A DNA stretch of 64,000 nucleotides from Methylobacterium sp. WSM2598 (GTDB taxonomy: Bacteria; Pseudomonadota; Alphaproteobacteria; Rhizobiales; Beijerinckiaceae): positions 1,363,347-1,427,346 of the forward strand of contig NZ_KB900609.1 in NCBI RefSeq assembly GCF_000379105.1, in the 5' to 3' direction. Shown here in pieces: positions 20,888 to 31,886 of the stretch. Position 1 is the stretch's first letter; every line of letters starts with the position of its first letter. Under the pieces are notes generated by a model, which did not search any database, was not told the origin of the DNA, and saw nothing but the letters and a program-made list of their open reading frames with translations. The position numbers were made by a program, and so were the translations under genes.

Positions 20888-22795
20888 ATGGCCCTCAAGA
20901 GCAGCAACCCAGCCACGCAGATCGCGGCCCCCCCGGCGCCATGGCTGGACGCATCGACGGACAGCGGTGCGCTCGGCGACAACCTGACCAGCTTCCGGAG
21001 CCTGAAGCTGGACGGAACGGGCGCGCCCGGTACGGCGATCCTGGTGAGCTACACCGGAACGACGGCGGCCGGTAAGCGCGTCTCCGGCACCATGCCGGCC
21101 GTGACCGTGGACGCCTCGGGGGCCTGGAGCGTCGCCACGACCAGCCTGTCCGACGGCGTGTACGCCTTCACGGCCGTCGCGCAGAGCGGGCCCAGGAGCA
21201 CGAGCGCACCCTCGCCCGCCCTCACCGTCACCATCGACACGACGCCCCCGCCGGCGCCGATCCTCAGGGATTTCCCGGCCGCCTCCACGAACAACGCGAC
21301 GCCGACCCTGGCCGGGACGGCCGAGAAGGGCGCCAAGGTCGCCATCTACATGGATGGTGCCGCGACCGCCCAGGCCATCGTGACGGCCGACGCGACGGGT
21401 GCGTGGTCCTACACGGAGGCGAGCAGGCTGATCGACGGCACCCACAGCTTCGTGGCCACGGCCACGGACGCGGCCGGGAACACCTCGGTGCGCTCCTCCG
21501 CGAAGTCCGTCATCATCGACACCGTCGCGCCCACCGAGACCATCACCCAGCTGCTCGTCGCGGGCGACAACGTGATCGACGCCGGCGAGCAGGCGGCCGG
21601 CACCGTCACGGTCTCGGGCACGCTCTCGGCCGCGCTCGCCCCGGCGGAGAGCCTGCTGCTGACCGTGGCCGGGGCGACCTACACGGTGCCGCAGGCCAGC
21701 CTCTCGGGCACCAGCTTCTCGCTGCAGGTGGCCAAGCCGGCCGCCGGCTGGGCGAGCGGATCCGCCTCGGCGCGGGTGCAGGACGCCGCCGGCAATGCGG
21801 GCCAGACCACCACGCAGAGCTTCACCCTCGGCGGCGCGCCGGTTCCCCCGGCGGGCCAGCTCTCCCTGCTCGGCATCAACCTCGCGGGCGGCGAGTTCGG
21901 CAGCGCGGTGCCCGGCCGGTACGGGACCGACTACATCTACCCCAACCACGCGGAGATCGACTACTACGCCGGCAAGGGCCTGAACGTCATCCGCCTGCCC
22001 TTCCTGTGGGAGCGCCTGCAGCCCGTCCAGGGCGGCGCCCTGAGCAGCAGCGATCTCGCCTACATCGACGACGTCGTGAGCTACGCGAACGCCAAGGGCA
22101 TGAAGGTCGTTCTCGACATGCACAATTACGGCTCGGGTTACGGCTCCCCCGTCGGCAGCGCGGCCACCCCGGTCGGCGCCTTCGCGGATTTCTGGGGCAG
22201 GATGGCGGGGCACTTCGCGTCCAACCCGAACGTGCTGTTCGGCCTGATGAACGAGCCGCAGCAATCCACCGCCACCGAGTGGCTCGGCGACGTCAACGCG
22301 GCGATCCAGGCCATCCGCGGGGCCGGCGCCACCGCGCAGGAGATCCTGGTCCCGGGGACCTACTGGGACGGGGCCTGGACCTGGACGACCTCGGACAACG
22401 CGGCCGTGCTGGGCGGCGGCGTGGTCGACCCGTCGAACAACTACGCCTTCGAGGTGCATCAGTACCTCGACGGCGACGGGTCCGGCACGCACGCGGGCGT
22501 CGCCTCGACGAGCATCGGCGTCGAGCGCCTCCAGGCGGCCACGCAATGGGCCGAGAGCACCCACAACCGGCTGTTCCTCGGCGAGTTCGGGGTGGCCCAG
22601 GATCAGACGAGCCTGGCGGCGATGGACGCCATGCTGGGCTACATGAGCCAGCACACCGGCGCCTGGCAGGGCGCCACCTACTGGGCGGGCGGCCCGTGGT
22701 GGGGCGACTACATGTTCTCGGCCGAGCCGACCGGGCTCGGGACCTCCAGCGTCACCGACAAGCCCCAGATGACGGTGCTCGACAAGTACATCTGA
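20888..22795 (+). CDS. Glycoside hydrolase family 5 protein with N-terminal Ig-like modules
   Basis: This 635-residue protein is a probable beta-1,4-glucanase or related glycanase. Residues ~1-315 carry three bacterial Ig-like modules (DTTPPPAPILRDFP, LAGTAEKGAKVAIYMDGAAT, ATDAAGN). Residues ~320-635 are a GH5 barrel: GINLAGGEFGSAVPG, NVIRLPFLWERLQP, the acid/base E456 in GLMNEPQ, the HQYLDGDGSG strand and the nucleophile E566 in LGEFGVA. It begins MALKSSNPATQI with no signal peptide, which points to type I or other non-Sec export. The Ig module closely resembles those of the large repeat protein at 59287-62361. It may act on plant or self-made cellulose. Confidence 0.88.
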   Translation: MALKSSNPATQIAAPPAPWLDASTDSGALGDNLTSFRSLKLDGTGAPGTAILVSYTGTTAAGKRVSGTMPAVTVDASGAWSVATTSLSDGVYAFTAVAQSGPRSTSAPSPALTVTIDTTPPPAPILRDFPAASTNNATPTLAGTAEKGAKVAIYMDGAATAQAIVTADATGAWSYTEASRLIDGTHSFVATATDAAGNTSVRSSAKSVIIDTVAPTETITQLLVAGDNVIDAGEQAAGTVTVSGTLSAALAPAESLLLTVAGATYTVPQASLSGTSFSLQVAKPAAGWASGSASARVQDAAGNAGQTTTQSFTLGGAPVPPAGQLSLLGINLAGGEFGSAVPGRYGTDYIYPNHAEIDYYAGKGLNVIRLPFLWERLQPVQGGALSSSDLAYIDDVVSYANAKGMKVVLDMHNYGSGYGSPVGSAATPVGAFADFWGRMAGHFASNPNVLFGLMNEPQQSTATEWLGDVNAAIQAIRGAGATAQEILVPGTYWDGAWTWTTSDNAAVLGGGVVDPSNNYAFEVHQYLDGDGSGTHAGVASTSIGVERLQAATQWAESTHNRLFLGEFGVAQDQTSLAAMDAMLGYMSQHTGAWQGATYWAGGPWWGDYMFSAEPTGLGTSSVTDKPQMTVLDKYI

Positions 22796-22859
22796 GCGCG
22801 GCCCGGGCGCGGGGCGGCGCCCCTTGATGCGGCGGCCGGTCGTCGTCATCTGAGGGGCA

Positions 22860-23258
22860 ATGCCCGCGCAGATCCTCGACGAGGCCAGCCTCGGCCGCTT
22901 CCTCGACGCCTTCTACGCCCGCCTGCGCGCGGACCCGCTCGTCGGCCCGGTCTTCGCGGCGGCGATTCCCGATCCCGGCTGGCCCCGCCACATGGAGACG
23001 ATCCGGGCCTTCTGGTCCTCGGTGCTGTTCCGGACGGGGCGCTACAAGGGCAATCCCTTCGGCAAGCACCTCGCGCTCGCCGGGCTCGGCCCGGACCACT
23101 TCGCCCGCTGGCTCGCCCTGTTCGAGGAGAGTGCGGCGGCGCATTTCGCGCCCGAGATCGCCTCCGTCCTGGTCGAGCGGGCGCACCGGATCGGCGACAG
23201 CCTGAAGGCCGGCCTGTTCTTCCGCCCCGGCGAGGCGGCGGGGCGAGGCGGCGCCTGA
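22860..23258 (+). CDS. Group III truncated haemoglobin
   Basis: This 132-residue haem protein has the group III pattern FLDAFYARLRADPLVGPVFA, HMETIRAFWSSVLFRTGRYK and GNPFGKHLAL. H70 (GKH) is the likely proximal haem ligand and H44 precedes the E helix. The group lacks the glycine motifs of other truncated globins, as here. Proposed roles are oxygen or NO handling, or reduction of small ligands, and none is proved. The start at 22860 (ATG) follows a GAGGGGCA site. It stands alone between the GH5 gene and a convergent helicase. Confidence 0.9.
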   Translation: MPAQILDEASLGRFLDAFYARLRADPLVGPVFAAAIPDPGWPRHMETIRAFWSSVLFRTGRYKGNPFGKHLALAGLGPDHFARWLALFEESAAAHFAPEIASVLVERAHRIGDSLKAGLFFRPGEAAGRGGA

Positions 23259-23291
23259 GAGCCGGCGGGGCGGCCCCGTCCGGGCCCGGGC

Positions 23292-24944
23292 TCAGCCGGC
23301 CCCGTCCTCGCGGTGCCTGTCGGTGAACAGGCGCCCGTCGGGGAAGCGCAGGCTGACCTCCGCGCTGAGGCGGCCGCTCGCGCGCACCCGCAGCATCGCC
23401 GGCCGGGCGAGCTCGTCCCGGCGCGCGAGCGCCTCCTCGGCGCAGAGCGGGGCCTCGCGCCCGCCGCCGAGCCCGCGCCACCACGCCACCGCCTTCTCCC
23501 GCGCGTAGCCGCGCCCTTCGAGCGCGAGCCGGATCCGGTGGGGGCCGTCCGCGGCGTCCAGCACCACGTCGAGGCCGCCCGGGGCCGGCGCGACCTGCCA
23601 GCCCCGCACCTCCCGCCACGCCCCCTCGGCCCGCAGGGCCGCCATCACCCGCTCGGACAGGATCGGCAGGGTGTCCTCGGCGCGCGCCTCGTGCCTCGCC
23701 TCCTCGCCCGGCTCCGCCGCGGGCTCGACCCAGCAGGCCTCGCAAGTCGAGGCGTTGAGCGCGATCAGCGCCCCGCAGCCCGGGCAGGCCTTCGCCCGCA
23801 CCTCCGTCTCCCGGCCGCGCACGGCGGCGGTGCGGGAGGTGACGCTGTCGACCGGCCCGTGCAGGCGCACGAGCCCCGCGTAATCGAGGATCAGCGCGTC
23901 CTCCTTGCCCGGCGCGCGGCGCAGGGCCCGCCCGACCTGCTGCACGTAGAGCCCGGTGCTCTGGGTCGGGCGCAGCAGCGCGACGAGGTCGACCTCGGGC
24001 ACGTTGAAGCCCGTCGTCAGCACCCCGACCGAGGTCAGGCAGCGGACGCGCCCCTCCCGGAAATCCCGCACGATGCGGTCGCGCTCGCGCCGCGGCGTGT
24101 CGCCGGAGACCGCCTCGCAGGAGAAGCCGGCCGCCCGCACCGCGTCGCGCACGGCCCGCGCATGCGCGATCCCGGCGCAGAAGGCGAGCCAGGCCCGGCG
24201 GGCGCGGCCGTACTCCACCATCTCCTCCACGGCCGCGCGGGTGATCCAGTCCTGGTTGACCGCCGCCTCGAGCTGGCTCGGGATGTAGTCGCCGCCGCGC
24301 CGGCCGACGCCGCTCACGTCGAGGGCGGTGAGCGTCGCCTTGGACACCAGGGGCGCCAGGGTGCCGCGCTGGATCAGGTCGCCGACCGTGACCTCGTGCA
24401 CGATGCGCTCGAACAGGCGGCCCTCGCCCTCGTCGAGGCGCCCGCTGTCGAGCCGGTAGGGCGTCGCCGTGAAGCCGACGACGCGCATCCCCGGCCGCAC
24501 CGCGCGCAAGCCCGCGAGGAAGCGGCCGTAGCGCGTCTCGGCGGCGCGGGGGATCAGGTGCGCCTCGTCGACGATCACGAGGTCGCGGGGGCCGATCAGG
24601 TCGAGCTTGTCCCAGACCGACTGGATCCCGCAGACCAGCACCGGCGCCGCGGCCTCGCGGCGCGCGAGCCCGGCGGAGAAGATCCCGGCCGGGGCCTCGG
24701 GCCAGTATCCGGTGAGTTCGCGGTGGTTCTGGGCGATCAGTTCGCGGCTGTGGGTGACGATGGCGATGCGGGCGGCGGGGTCGCGGCCCAGACTCTCCCG
24801 GGCGAGGGCCGCGATCACCAGGGCCTTGCCGGCCCCGGTCGGCAGCACGATCAGGCCGTCGCGCAGGGCCGGCCCCCTCGCCCCCTCCCAGGCGGCCCGG
24901 AGCGCGTCGAGGCTCGCCCGCTGATAGTCGCGCAGTTGCAGCAT
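23292..24944 (-). CDS. DEAD/DEAH-box superfamily 2 helicase
   Basis: This is a ~550-residue ATP-dependent helicase of the type with an N-terminal ResIII domain. It has Walker A VLPTGAGKALVIAALA, the DEAH box IVDEAHLIP, motif III GFTATPYRLD and motif VI QQVGRALRRAPGK. A four-cysteine zinc-binding site (KACPGCGALI, then STCEACW) follows at ~420-440, with a ~130-residue C-terminal extension. Similar stand-alone proteins occur in alphaproteobacterial and phage genomes. No methylase, nuclease or defence gene is adjacent. I start at the ATG at 24944 (LQLRDYQ). A start at 24989 would add 15 residues. Confidence 0.85.
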   Translation of the reverse strand: MLQLRDYQRASLDALRAAWEGARGPALRDGLIVLPTGAGKALVIAALARESLGRDPAARIAIVTHSRELIAQNHRELTGYWPEAPAGIFSAGLARREAAAPVLVCGIQSVWDKLDLIGPRDLVIVDEAHLIPRAAETRYGRFLAGLRAVRPGMRVVGFTATPYRLDSGRLDEGEGRLFERIVHEVTVGDLIQRGTLAPLVSKATLTALDVSGVGRRGGDYIPSQLEAAVNQDWITRAAVEEMVEYGRARRAWLAFCAGIAHARAVRDAVRAAGFSCEAVSGDTPRRERDRIVRDFREGRVRCLTSVGVLTTGFNVPEVDLVALLRPTQSTGLYVQQVGRALRRAPGKEDALILDYAGLVRLHGPVDSVTSRTAAVRGRETEVRAKACPGCGALIALNASTCEACWVEPAAEPGEEARHEARAEDTLPILSERVMAALRAEGAWREVRGWQVAPAPGGLDVVLDAADGPHRIRLALEGRGYAREKAVAWWRGLGGGREAPLCAEEALARRDELARPAMLRVRASGRLSAEVSLRFPDGRLFTDRHREDGAG

Positions 24945-25056
24945 GGGGGCCGTGTAAGGCCTTCGGATGCGCGCGTCCGTGGCGGCCACGCCTCAGGGCC
25001 GGGGCGCGGGCCTGCCCGGGATCGGCGCGGCGCCTCGGCATCCCGGGCCGCCGGCC

Positions 25057-26794
<1,738 letters not shown>

Positions 26795-26818
26795 GCCGCG
26801 CCCCGCGCGCCTCGCACC

Positions 26819-26847
26819 GGCCGGCCCCCCGCGGGGCCGGCCTTTTT
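26819..26847 (+). terminator. Intrinsic terminator of ilvC
   Basis: GGCCGGCCCC (26819-26828) and GGGGCCGGCC (26833-26842) form a perfect 10-bp stem with a 4-base loop, followed by TTTTT at 26843-26847. Confidence 0.95.
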
Positions 26848-27318
26848 CATGCCCGCAGGCCCGCCGCGACGCGGCCCGATCGGAACACGGAGGGGGAGCC
26901 CTGCACGGCCGCACGCGGCACGCGGCGGTGGACAGCGGAGGGCGCCTGCCGGCTGTCACGGCGACGCCTGCCGATGTTCGGGATCAGGAGGGAGGCGTGA
27001 CGGTGGTCAATCGCCTGGTACGTCTCTAACCCCGCGTTGAGCCGGTCGTAGTTGACGGCGGCGACAAGGCACCGTTCATCGCTAGTGTTCAGTCGGTCTG
27101 AATCGCTCGATTGAAGTAATTCTTGGATCGAAAGGCGTCGTTCTTCTCCCGAAGCAGTGCCGGTTGAGCAGAGCATCGATGTTCTCACGGGCTCTTGCCG
27201 CCTCAAGACAGATCACGAGACGCGTCTCCAGATCGCGGCGGGTGCGATGCCCGTGGCCTCCATCGGCAGGCTTCCCGCATCGATAACTATAGGTTAACTC
27301 TTTCCTAACAGGGGCCCC
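26848..27318. other. 471-bp region without a supportable gene
   Basis: This lies between the ilvC terminator and hicB. Base composition drops towards the middle (27,000-27,150) and around 27,280-27,310. A 119-codon minus-strand frame (26847-27206) and another ending at 27082 have no recognisable family. The lower GC content and the neighbouring recombinase remnant suggest inserted and decayed foreign DNA. Confidence 0.4.
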
Positions 27319-27771
27319 TCAGGCCGCCTCCGCCGTGGGCGCCGGTCGCGCGCCGATCACGAGAGCGACGCCGAGCGCGCGCGCTGCCTGCTCCATCCGC
27401 GCGAGTCCGGTCGGATAGTAGGGGTCGAGGATGCGCCGCACTTCCTTCTCGGCGCAGCCGAGGCGGGCCGCCAACGCGACCTTCGATAGGCCTGACGCCT
27501 TCCAGGCCGCATAGACGGCCGCCTTGACGGCGACCGACGCGGGCAGAAGAAACCGCTCCGGTTCGTCGGCCGCGGGCGGGGCAGGCGGTGAGAGGTCGAG
27601 ACCGAACTTCATGCGCCCCTCGACGACCGCGACGAGACCCTGCTCCATCTGGCGCATCGCGTCGTCGTAGGTCTCACCCCATGCGACCGCATCCGGCGCT
27701 GCCGAGGAGTAGGCATGGAAGGCGCCCTCCTCCTGCCGCACCACGTAGCCGTAAATCCATCCATGCTCCAT
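27319..27771 (-). CDS. hicB: HicB-type antitoxin
   Basis: This 150-residue protein should neutralise HicA and repress the operon. The N-terminal half is the HicB partial RNase H-like fold (FHAYSSAAPDAVAWGETYDDAMRQMEQGL). The C-terminal ~70 residues hold a helix-turn-helix (ASGLSKVALAARLGCAEKEV) that would bind the hic promoter. It follows hicA on the same strand after a 50-bp gap, the usual toxin-first order. Confidence 0.85.
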   Translation of the reverse strand: MEHGWIYGYVVRQEEGAFHAYSSAAPDAVAWGETYDDAMRQMEQGLVAVVEGRMKFGLDLSPPAPPAADEPERFLLPASVAVKAAVYAAWKASGLSKVALAARLGCAEKEVRRILDPYYPTGLARMEQAARALGVALVIGARPAPTAEAA

Positions 27772-27821
27772 CGTGTCGACTCTCCGTGAGGCCTCTCGGG
27801 TCAGAAGCGGGTGACCCAGTC

Positions 27822-28028
27822 CTAGATCCGCGTGGGATCGATGCTGAGTTGCTTGCAGATCCTTTGGACTTTGTAGGGATCCAGCTCTCCGCTCTGCAGG
27901 ATCGTGAACTTGTCTCCGACCCTGATTTTGTAGTGGGAGCCGGTCCCGCCTCGCTTATCCACCTCGAAGTCAAGTCCGTTCTTTCGAGCATATCGGCGAA
28001 GGTCCCGGATCAGGTCGTCCCGCTTCAT
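27822..28028 (-). CDS. hicA: HicA-type mRNA interferase toxin
   Basis: This 68-residue protein folds as a double-stranded-RNA-binding-like ribonuclease that degrades translated mRNA. The core GGTGSHYKIRVGDKFTIL contains the catalytic histidine (H32) in the GSH motif, and LDPYKVQRICKQLSI is the C-terminal helix. The start ATG at 28028 has GGAGGG immediately upstream. It lies beside a serine-recombinase remnant, which fits acquisition with mobile DNA. The pair may stabilise this small accessory patch. Confidence 0.88.
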   Translation of the reverse strand: MKRDDLIRDLRRYARKNGLDFEVDKRGGTGSHYKIRVGDKFTILQSGELDPYKVQRICKQLSIDPTRI

Positions 28029-28079
28029 CCCTCCGTCTCCGTTGCGGCGAAGGCAATATCGGACGCGTCCGTCCGATGG

Positions 28080-28244
28080 TCAACCGGATTCGGACGTAAA
28101 TGTCCGATTCTTCACATCGGAGGGCGCGCCCTTCACCGGCGACCGGCCGACGCTCGCCCGGCCGATCCCGAGCCGGCGGGCGATCTCCGCCTTCCCGATT
28201 CCCTCTCTCGCCACGGCGGATCGCCTCGCGACTTCGAGGCAACC
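28080..28244 (-). pseudogene. Serine recombinase C-terminal remnant (Hin-type helix-turn-helix)
   Basis: The minus-strand frame between a TAG (28245-28247) and the TGA at 28080-28082 reads VAREGIGKAEIARRLGIGRA followed by SV. This is the DNA-binding tail of resolvase/invertase proteins. The family's usual aromatic residue after SV is a glycine here, and the tail then diverges. The catalytic N-terminal domain is missing. It lies directly upstream of hicA and now probably only contributes promoter sequence. Confidence 0.55.
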
Positions 28245-28324
28245 CTATGGCTTGACACAGAATGGCTTGACGAGAATGCGAGAATGGAACCAGGGGTCAT
28301 GAGACATGACCGTCGATATGACCC

Positions 28325-28419
28325 GCTGTCCGGACGATTACGTCCGGACAGCGGATGACACGCCCGCGCGGCGCGTGAGCGAGGCCGAAATCCGCATGGC
28401 GAAGCAATCAGCCGGATTT
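28325..28419 (+). repeat. REP-like repeat, copy C, with 12-bp palindrome
   Basis: GCTGTCCGGACG (28325-28336) and CGTCCGGACAGC (28341-28352) pair perfectly over a 4-base loop. Next comes the shared block GCCCGCGCGGCGCGTGAGCG from 28362, with AGGCCGAAATCCGCATGGC after it. AAATCCG (28388-28394) and CGGATTT (28413-28419) pair as a second stem. Two copies of ATGGCTTGAC lie just upstream (28247-28256 and 28262-28271). No gene is supported in 28245-28478. Confidence 0.7.
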
Positions 28420-28478
28420 CGTATGACACCGCCCGGGTCCTGCGCGGCGAGGGCTGAGGGCTGGCCGGTGCCCCCGCC

Positions 28479-29180
28479 TCAGCAGCCGAGCTGGCGGGCG
28501 AGGTCGCCGAGATCCGCCGCGGAGACGTCCACCGGCACGCTCGGCCCGGCCTCGCCGCCGCCCGGTCCCGTCTCGTCGGGACGGGCGATGTGCGCGGTCC
28601 CGAGCCCGCAGGCGGCCGCGGCGGCGAGGTCCGAGGAATGGGCCGCCACCATCACGACCTCCTCCGGCGCGAGGCGCAGCGCCTGCGCGGCGGCGAGGTA
28701 CACGGCCGGCTTCGGCTTGTAGTCGCGCGCGAGTTCGGCCCCGAGCACGGCGTCCCAGGGCAGGCGGTTGCGGCGCGCATGCGCGATGGCGAGCCGGATA
28801 TGGGCGTTCGAGCAGGGGGCGAGCAGGAAGTGCGGCCGCAGGCGGGCGAGCCCCTCGGCCACGTCGGGCCACGCGTCGAGGCGGTGCCAGGCGAGGACGA
28901 GCGCGCGCTTGGTCTCGGACGGGATGCCGGCGAGGCCCTCGGCGGCGAGCAGATCCTCCAGGCTCTCGGCGTGGAGCGCGTCGAGATCCGCGAAGGGGCG
29001 CGTTCCCTGCCGGATCGGCTCCATGCCGGGCTGGTAGCGCGCCCGCCACGCCCGCGCGAAGGCACTCCCGTCGAGGTCCGGGCGGAGCGGCCTCAGCAGG
29101 CGCTCGGCCTCGCGGGCGACCCCGCCGTGCCAGTCGAGCAGGGTGCCGAACACGTCGAAGATCAGCGCCTGGACGGCCAT
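28479..29180 (-). CDS. Haloacid dehalogenase type II family hydrolase
   Basis: This 233-residue HAD hydrolase shows the nucleophile D9 in LIFDVFGTLLDWHGG, motif II in LLAPCSNAHIRLA, the lysine of YKPKPAVYLAAA and a helical cap domain. Motif IV reads MVAAHSSDLAAAAACGL, with HSSD where many HADs have GDxxxD, as is normal for the 2-haloacid dehalogenase branch. True dehalogenation is not assured, and many relatives act on phosphates. The ATG at 29180 follows GGGAGGGAG. It lies 32 bp after trpS on the same strand and is probably cotranscribed. Confidence 0.85.
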   Translation of the reverse strand: MAVQALIFDVFGTLLDWHGGVAREAERLLRPLRPDLDGSAFARAWRARYQPGMEPIRQGTRPFADLDALHAESLEDLLAAEGLAGIPSETKRALVLAWHRLDAWPDVAEGLARLRPHFLLAPCSNAHIRLAIAHARRNRLPWDAVLGAELARDYKPKPAVYLAAAQALRLAPEEVVMVAAHSSDLAAAAACGLGTAHIARPDETGPGGGEAGPSVPVDVSAADLGDLARQLGC

Positions 29181-29212
29181 CCCGCTCCCTCCCGCCGGGC
29201 TCTCCCGGGCCC

Positions 29213-30256
29213 TCACCGCGTCCGCACGAAGCCCACGATGTCCTTGACGGCCGCGAGGTTCGGCGCGGCGATGGCCTCGGCCCGGGCGGCGCCCTCCGCG
29301 AGCACGCGGTCGATATGGGCCGGGTCGGCGACGCGGCGCTTCATCTCGCCGCCGATCGGCCCGAGCGTCTCGACCGCGAGGTCGACCAGCGCGCCCTTGA
29401 AGGCCGAGAACTGGGCGCCGCCGAAATCGCGCAGCACGTCCTCGCGGCTGACGTCGCGCAGGGCCGCGAAAATGCCCACGAGGTTGTCCGCCTCGGGCCG
29501 GCCGGCCAGGCCCGCGACCTCGGAGGGGAGGGGCTCGGCGTCGGTCTTGGCCTTGCGCACCTTCTGGGCGATGGCGTCGGCATCGTCCGTGAGGTTGATG
29601 CGCGAATAGTCGGAGGGGTCCGACTTCGACATCTTCTTGGTGCCGTCGCGCAGCGACATGACCCGGGCCGCCGGCCCGCCGATCAGCGGCTCGGTGAGCG
29701 GGAAGAAGGCCTCGCCGTGCCCCCGCGCCGCGATCGAGGCCGCGAAGTCGGTGTTGAACTTCTGGGCGATGTCGCGGGTGAGTTCGAGGTGCTGCTTCTG
29801 GTCCTCGCCGACCGGGACGTGGGTCGCCCGGTAGGCCAGGATGTCGGCCGCCATCAGGACCGGGTAATCGTAGAGGCCGATGCTCGCGTTCTCGCGGTCC
29901 TTGCCGGCCTTCTCCTTGAACTGCGTCATCCGGTTGAGCCAGCCGAGCCGGGCCACGCAGTTGAAGATCCAGGCCAGCTCCGCGTGCTGGGGCACTTGGC
30001 TCTGGTTGAAGACGACGGAGCGCGCCGGGTCGATGCCGGCGGCCAGGAAGGCCGCCGTGACCTCGCGGATCTGGTTCGTCAGCTCGGTCGGGTTCTGCCA
30101 CACGGTGATCGCGTGGAGGTCGACCACGCAGTAGAGGCAGGTCGCGTAGGTCGGCTGCAGGGCGACGAAGCGCTTGATCGCGCCGAGGTAATTGCCGAGG
30201 TGCAGGTTTCCGGTCGGCTGGACGCCGGAGAAGACGAGTTCCTGGAACGCGGGCAT
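29213..30256 (-). CDS. trpS: Tryptophan--tRNA ligase
   Basis: This 347-residue class I synthetase charges tRNA-Trp. The HIGH-equivalent is [13 protein letters not shown] (from residue 17), preceded by FSGVQPT. The specificity helix region and the KMSKS loop ([16 protein letters not shown]) are intact. The length is normal for the bacterial enzyme. The start at [11 protein letters not shown] leaves the usual short leader. It is followed by the HAD gene and preceded by the endonuclease III gene, all on the minus strand. Confidence 0.97.
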   Translation of the reverse strand: MPAFQELVFSGVQPTGNLHLGNYLGAIKRFVALQPTYATCLYCVVDLHAITVWQNPTELTNQIREVTAAFLAAGIDPARSVVFNQSQVPQHAELAWIFNCVARLGWLNRMTQFKEKAGKDRENASIGLYDYPVLMAADILAYRATHVPVGEDQKQHLELTRDIAQKFNTDFAASIAARGHGEAFFPLTEPLIGGPAARVMSLRDGTKKMSKSDPSDYSRINLTDDADAIAQKVRKAKTDAEPLPSEVAGLAGRPEADNLVGIFAALRDVSREDVLRDFGGAQFSAFKGALVDLAVETLGPIGGEMKRRVADPAHIDRVLAEGAARAEAIAAPNLAAVKDIVGFVRTR

Positions 30257-30377
30257 CAGCGTCTCGTGGCGGGCCGGGGGACGGAATCCGGAAGGGCGGG
30301 CGGCCCGACGGGCGCGGCGTTCTGACCCAAGGCTTCGGGCGGGTCAAGGCGTCGGGGCCGCGGCATCGCGGCGGCGG

Positions 30378-31097
30378 TCAGGCCGGCTCGGTCGCGCGGG
30401 CGGGGGACGCGGCCCGCCGGCCCTGGCCGGTCGGGCAGAGGTCGAGGAGCACGCAGGTCCCGCAGGCCGGGGCGCGGTGGAAGCAGCAGCGCTGCCCGTG
30501 CAGCATCATGACCTCGTGATTGTCGTAGAGGTCCTGCGCGCTCCACGCTTCCGGCAGCTGGGCGCGCAGGATGGCGTGGGCGGGTCCGACATCGACCTTC
30601 GGCCCGATCAGCCCCAGGCGCTGCGCGACCCGGTGGTGGTGGCTGTCGACCGGCAGGGCCGGCCTGCGCAGGGTCGAGAAGCTGAGCACCGCCGCGCTCG
30701 TCTTCGGCCCGATCCCCGGGATGGCCTCGAGCCAGGCGCGGGCGGAAGCGACGTCGAGGTCGCGCAGGAAGTCGAGGCTCAGGCTCCCGTGCCGCTCGCG
30801 CACCGCCCGCAGCACCGCTTGCAGGCGGGGCGCCTTCTGCTCGGGCCAGGTCACGCCCGCGATCACCGCCTCGACCTCCGCGACCGGCGCCGCGATCAGT
30901 TCCGCCCAGTCCGGGTAGCGGGCGCGCAGCGCCTTGAAGGCGCGGCCGGATTCCGCGTTGCGGGTGCGGTGGGAGAGGAGCGAGGAGACGAGTTCGCTCA
31001 AGGGGTCGAGGTCGTGGAAATACGCGATCGGGCAGCCATAGGCCGCGCAGAGCCGGCGATGGATGACGAGCGCTGTCTCGGGCAGGGTCTGGCTCAT
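30378..31097 (-). CDS. Endonuclease III domain DNA glycosylase (HhH-GPD, [4Fe-4S])
   Basis: This 239-residue base-excision repair enzyme has the helix-hairpin-helix AIPGIGPKTSAAVLSF with K132 where Nth has its catalytic lysine, and D151 in PVDSHHHRVAQRLGL as catalytic aspartate. The iron-sulfur ligands C205, C212, C215 and C221 have the exact C-X6-C-X2-C-X5-C spacing. Nth normally reads VDTHVHR where this reads VDSHHHR, so it is an Nth-like paralogue and may not be the main Nth. It starts MSQTLPETALVI, 41 bp after yciB. Confidence 0.9.
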   Translation of the reverse strand: MSQTLPETALVIHRRLCAAYGCPIAYFHDLDPLSELVSSLLSHRTRNAESGRAFKALRARYPDWAELIAAPVAEVEAVIAGVTWPEQKAPRLQAVLRAVRERHGSLSLDFLRDLDVASARAWLEAIPGIGPKTSAAVLSFSTLRRPALPVDSHHHRVAQRLGLIGPKVDVGPAHAILRAQLPEAWSAQDLYDNHEVMMLHGQRCCFHRAPACGTCVLLDLCPTGQGRRAASPARATEPA

Positions 31098-31138
31098 GAG
31101 GGCGGGAATCCGCTGTCCCGCCCGCCGGTTCCCGCCGG

Positions 31139-31750
31139 TCAGGTCTCGTCGGCGGTCTTGCGCTCGTGGCGCAGGAGGAGCGGGGTCTGGGCCAGCGCGA
31201 AGGCGATGGTGAGCGGCATGATCCCGAAGACCTTGAAGCTCACCCAGAAATCGGTGCTCTGGGTGCGCCAGACCACCTCGTTCAGCGCCGCCAGCACGAA
31301 GAAGAACAGGCCCCACCGGAAGGTCAGCTTGCGCCAGCCCTCGTCGTCGAGGTCGAAGACGCTGTCGAGGACGAGGGAGAGCAGCGGCTTGCCGACGGCG
31401 AGCCCGCCGAGCAGGACGGCCCCGAACAGGCTGTTCACGATGGTGGGCTTCAGCTTGATGAAGAGTTCGTCCTGGAGCACCAGGGTCAGCCCGCCGAACA
31501 CCACCACCACGACGCCGGAGACGAGCGGCATGATCGGCAGGCGCCGCACCAGCAGGTAGTGCACGGCGAGCGCCACCAGGGTCGCGGCGATGAACAGGCC
31601 GGTCGCCGCGAAGAGCTTCTTGTCGGCGGCGACGCCGAAGCGATCCGCGTAGGCGTTGCCGAGGAAGAACAGGCCGAGCGGGCCGAGTTCCAGGGCGAGC
31701 TTGACGAGCGGCGGCAGGTGGGCCTTGGGCGGGACGGGTTCGGTGATCAT
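31139..31750 (-). CDS. yciB: Inner membrane protein YciB / intracellular septation protein A
   Basis: This 203-residue protein has five to six hydrophobic spans and the family marks [51 protein letters not shown] and the [13 protein letters not shown] end. YciB (IspZ) affects cell-envelope integrity and septation, but its molecular role is unsettled. It follows ftsY on the same strand, an arrangement common in Rhizobiales. Confidence 0.93.
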   Translation of the reverse strand: MITEPVPPKAHLPPLVKLALELGPLGLFFLGNAYADRFGVAADKKLFAATGLFIAATLVALAVHYLLVRRLPIMPLVSGVVVVVFGGLTLVLQDELFIKLKPTIVNSLFGAVLLGGLAVGKPLLSLVLDSVFDLDDEGWRKLTFRWGLFFFVLAALNEVVWRTQSTDFWVSFKVFGIMPLTIAFALAQTPLLLRHERKTADET

Positions 31751-31886
31751 GGGCGGGGTCTAGTCCAGAGCCTTGCGGCCGCGGAGCGCGCGGAACGTCG
31801 CGCTCGCGCCGCCCGAGCATTAGACCGTCCGCGCCGCCGCCGCATCCCTGCCGCGAGGGGCCGAAGCCCCCGCGCTCCCCCGGGGC

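Noticed and set aside
26847..27206. 119-codon minus-strand ORF after ilvC
   Set aside because: It begins in a region without a ribosome-binding site, runs through the ilvC terminator area and has no recognisable family.
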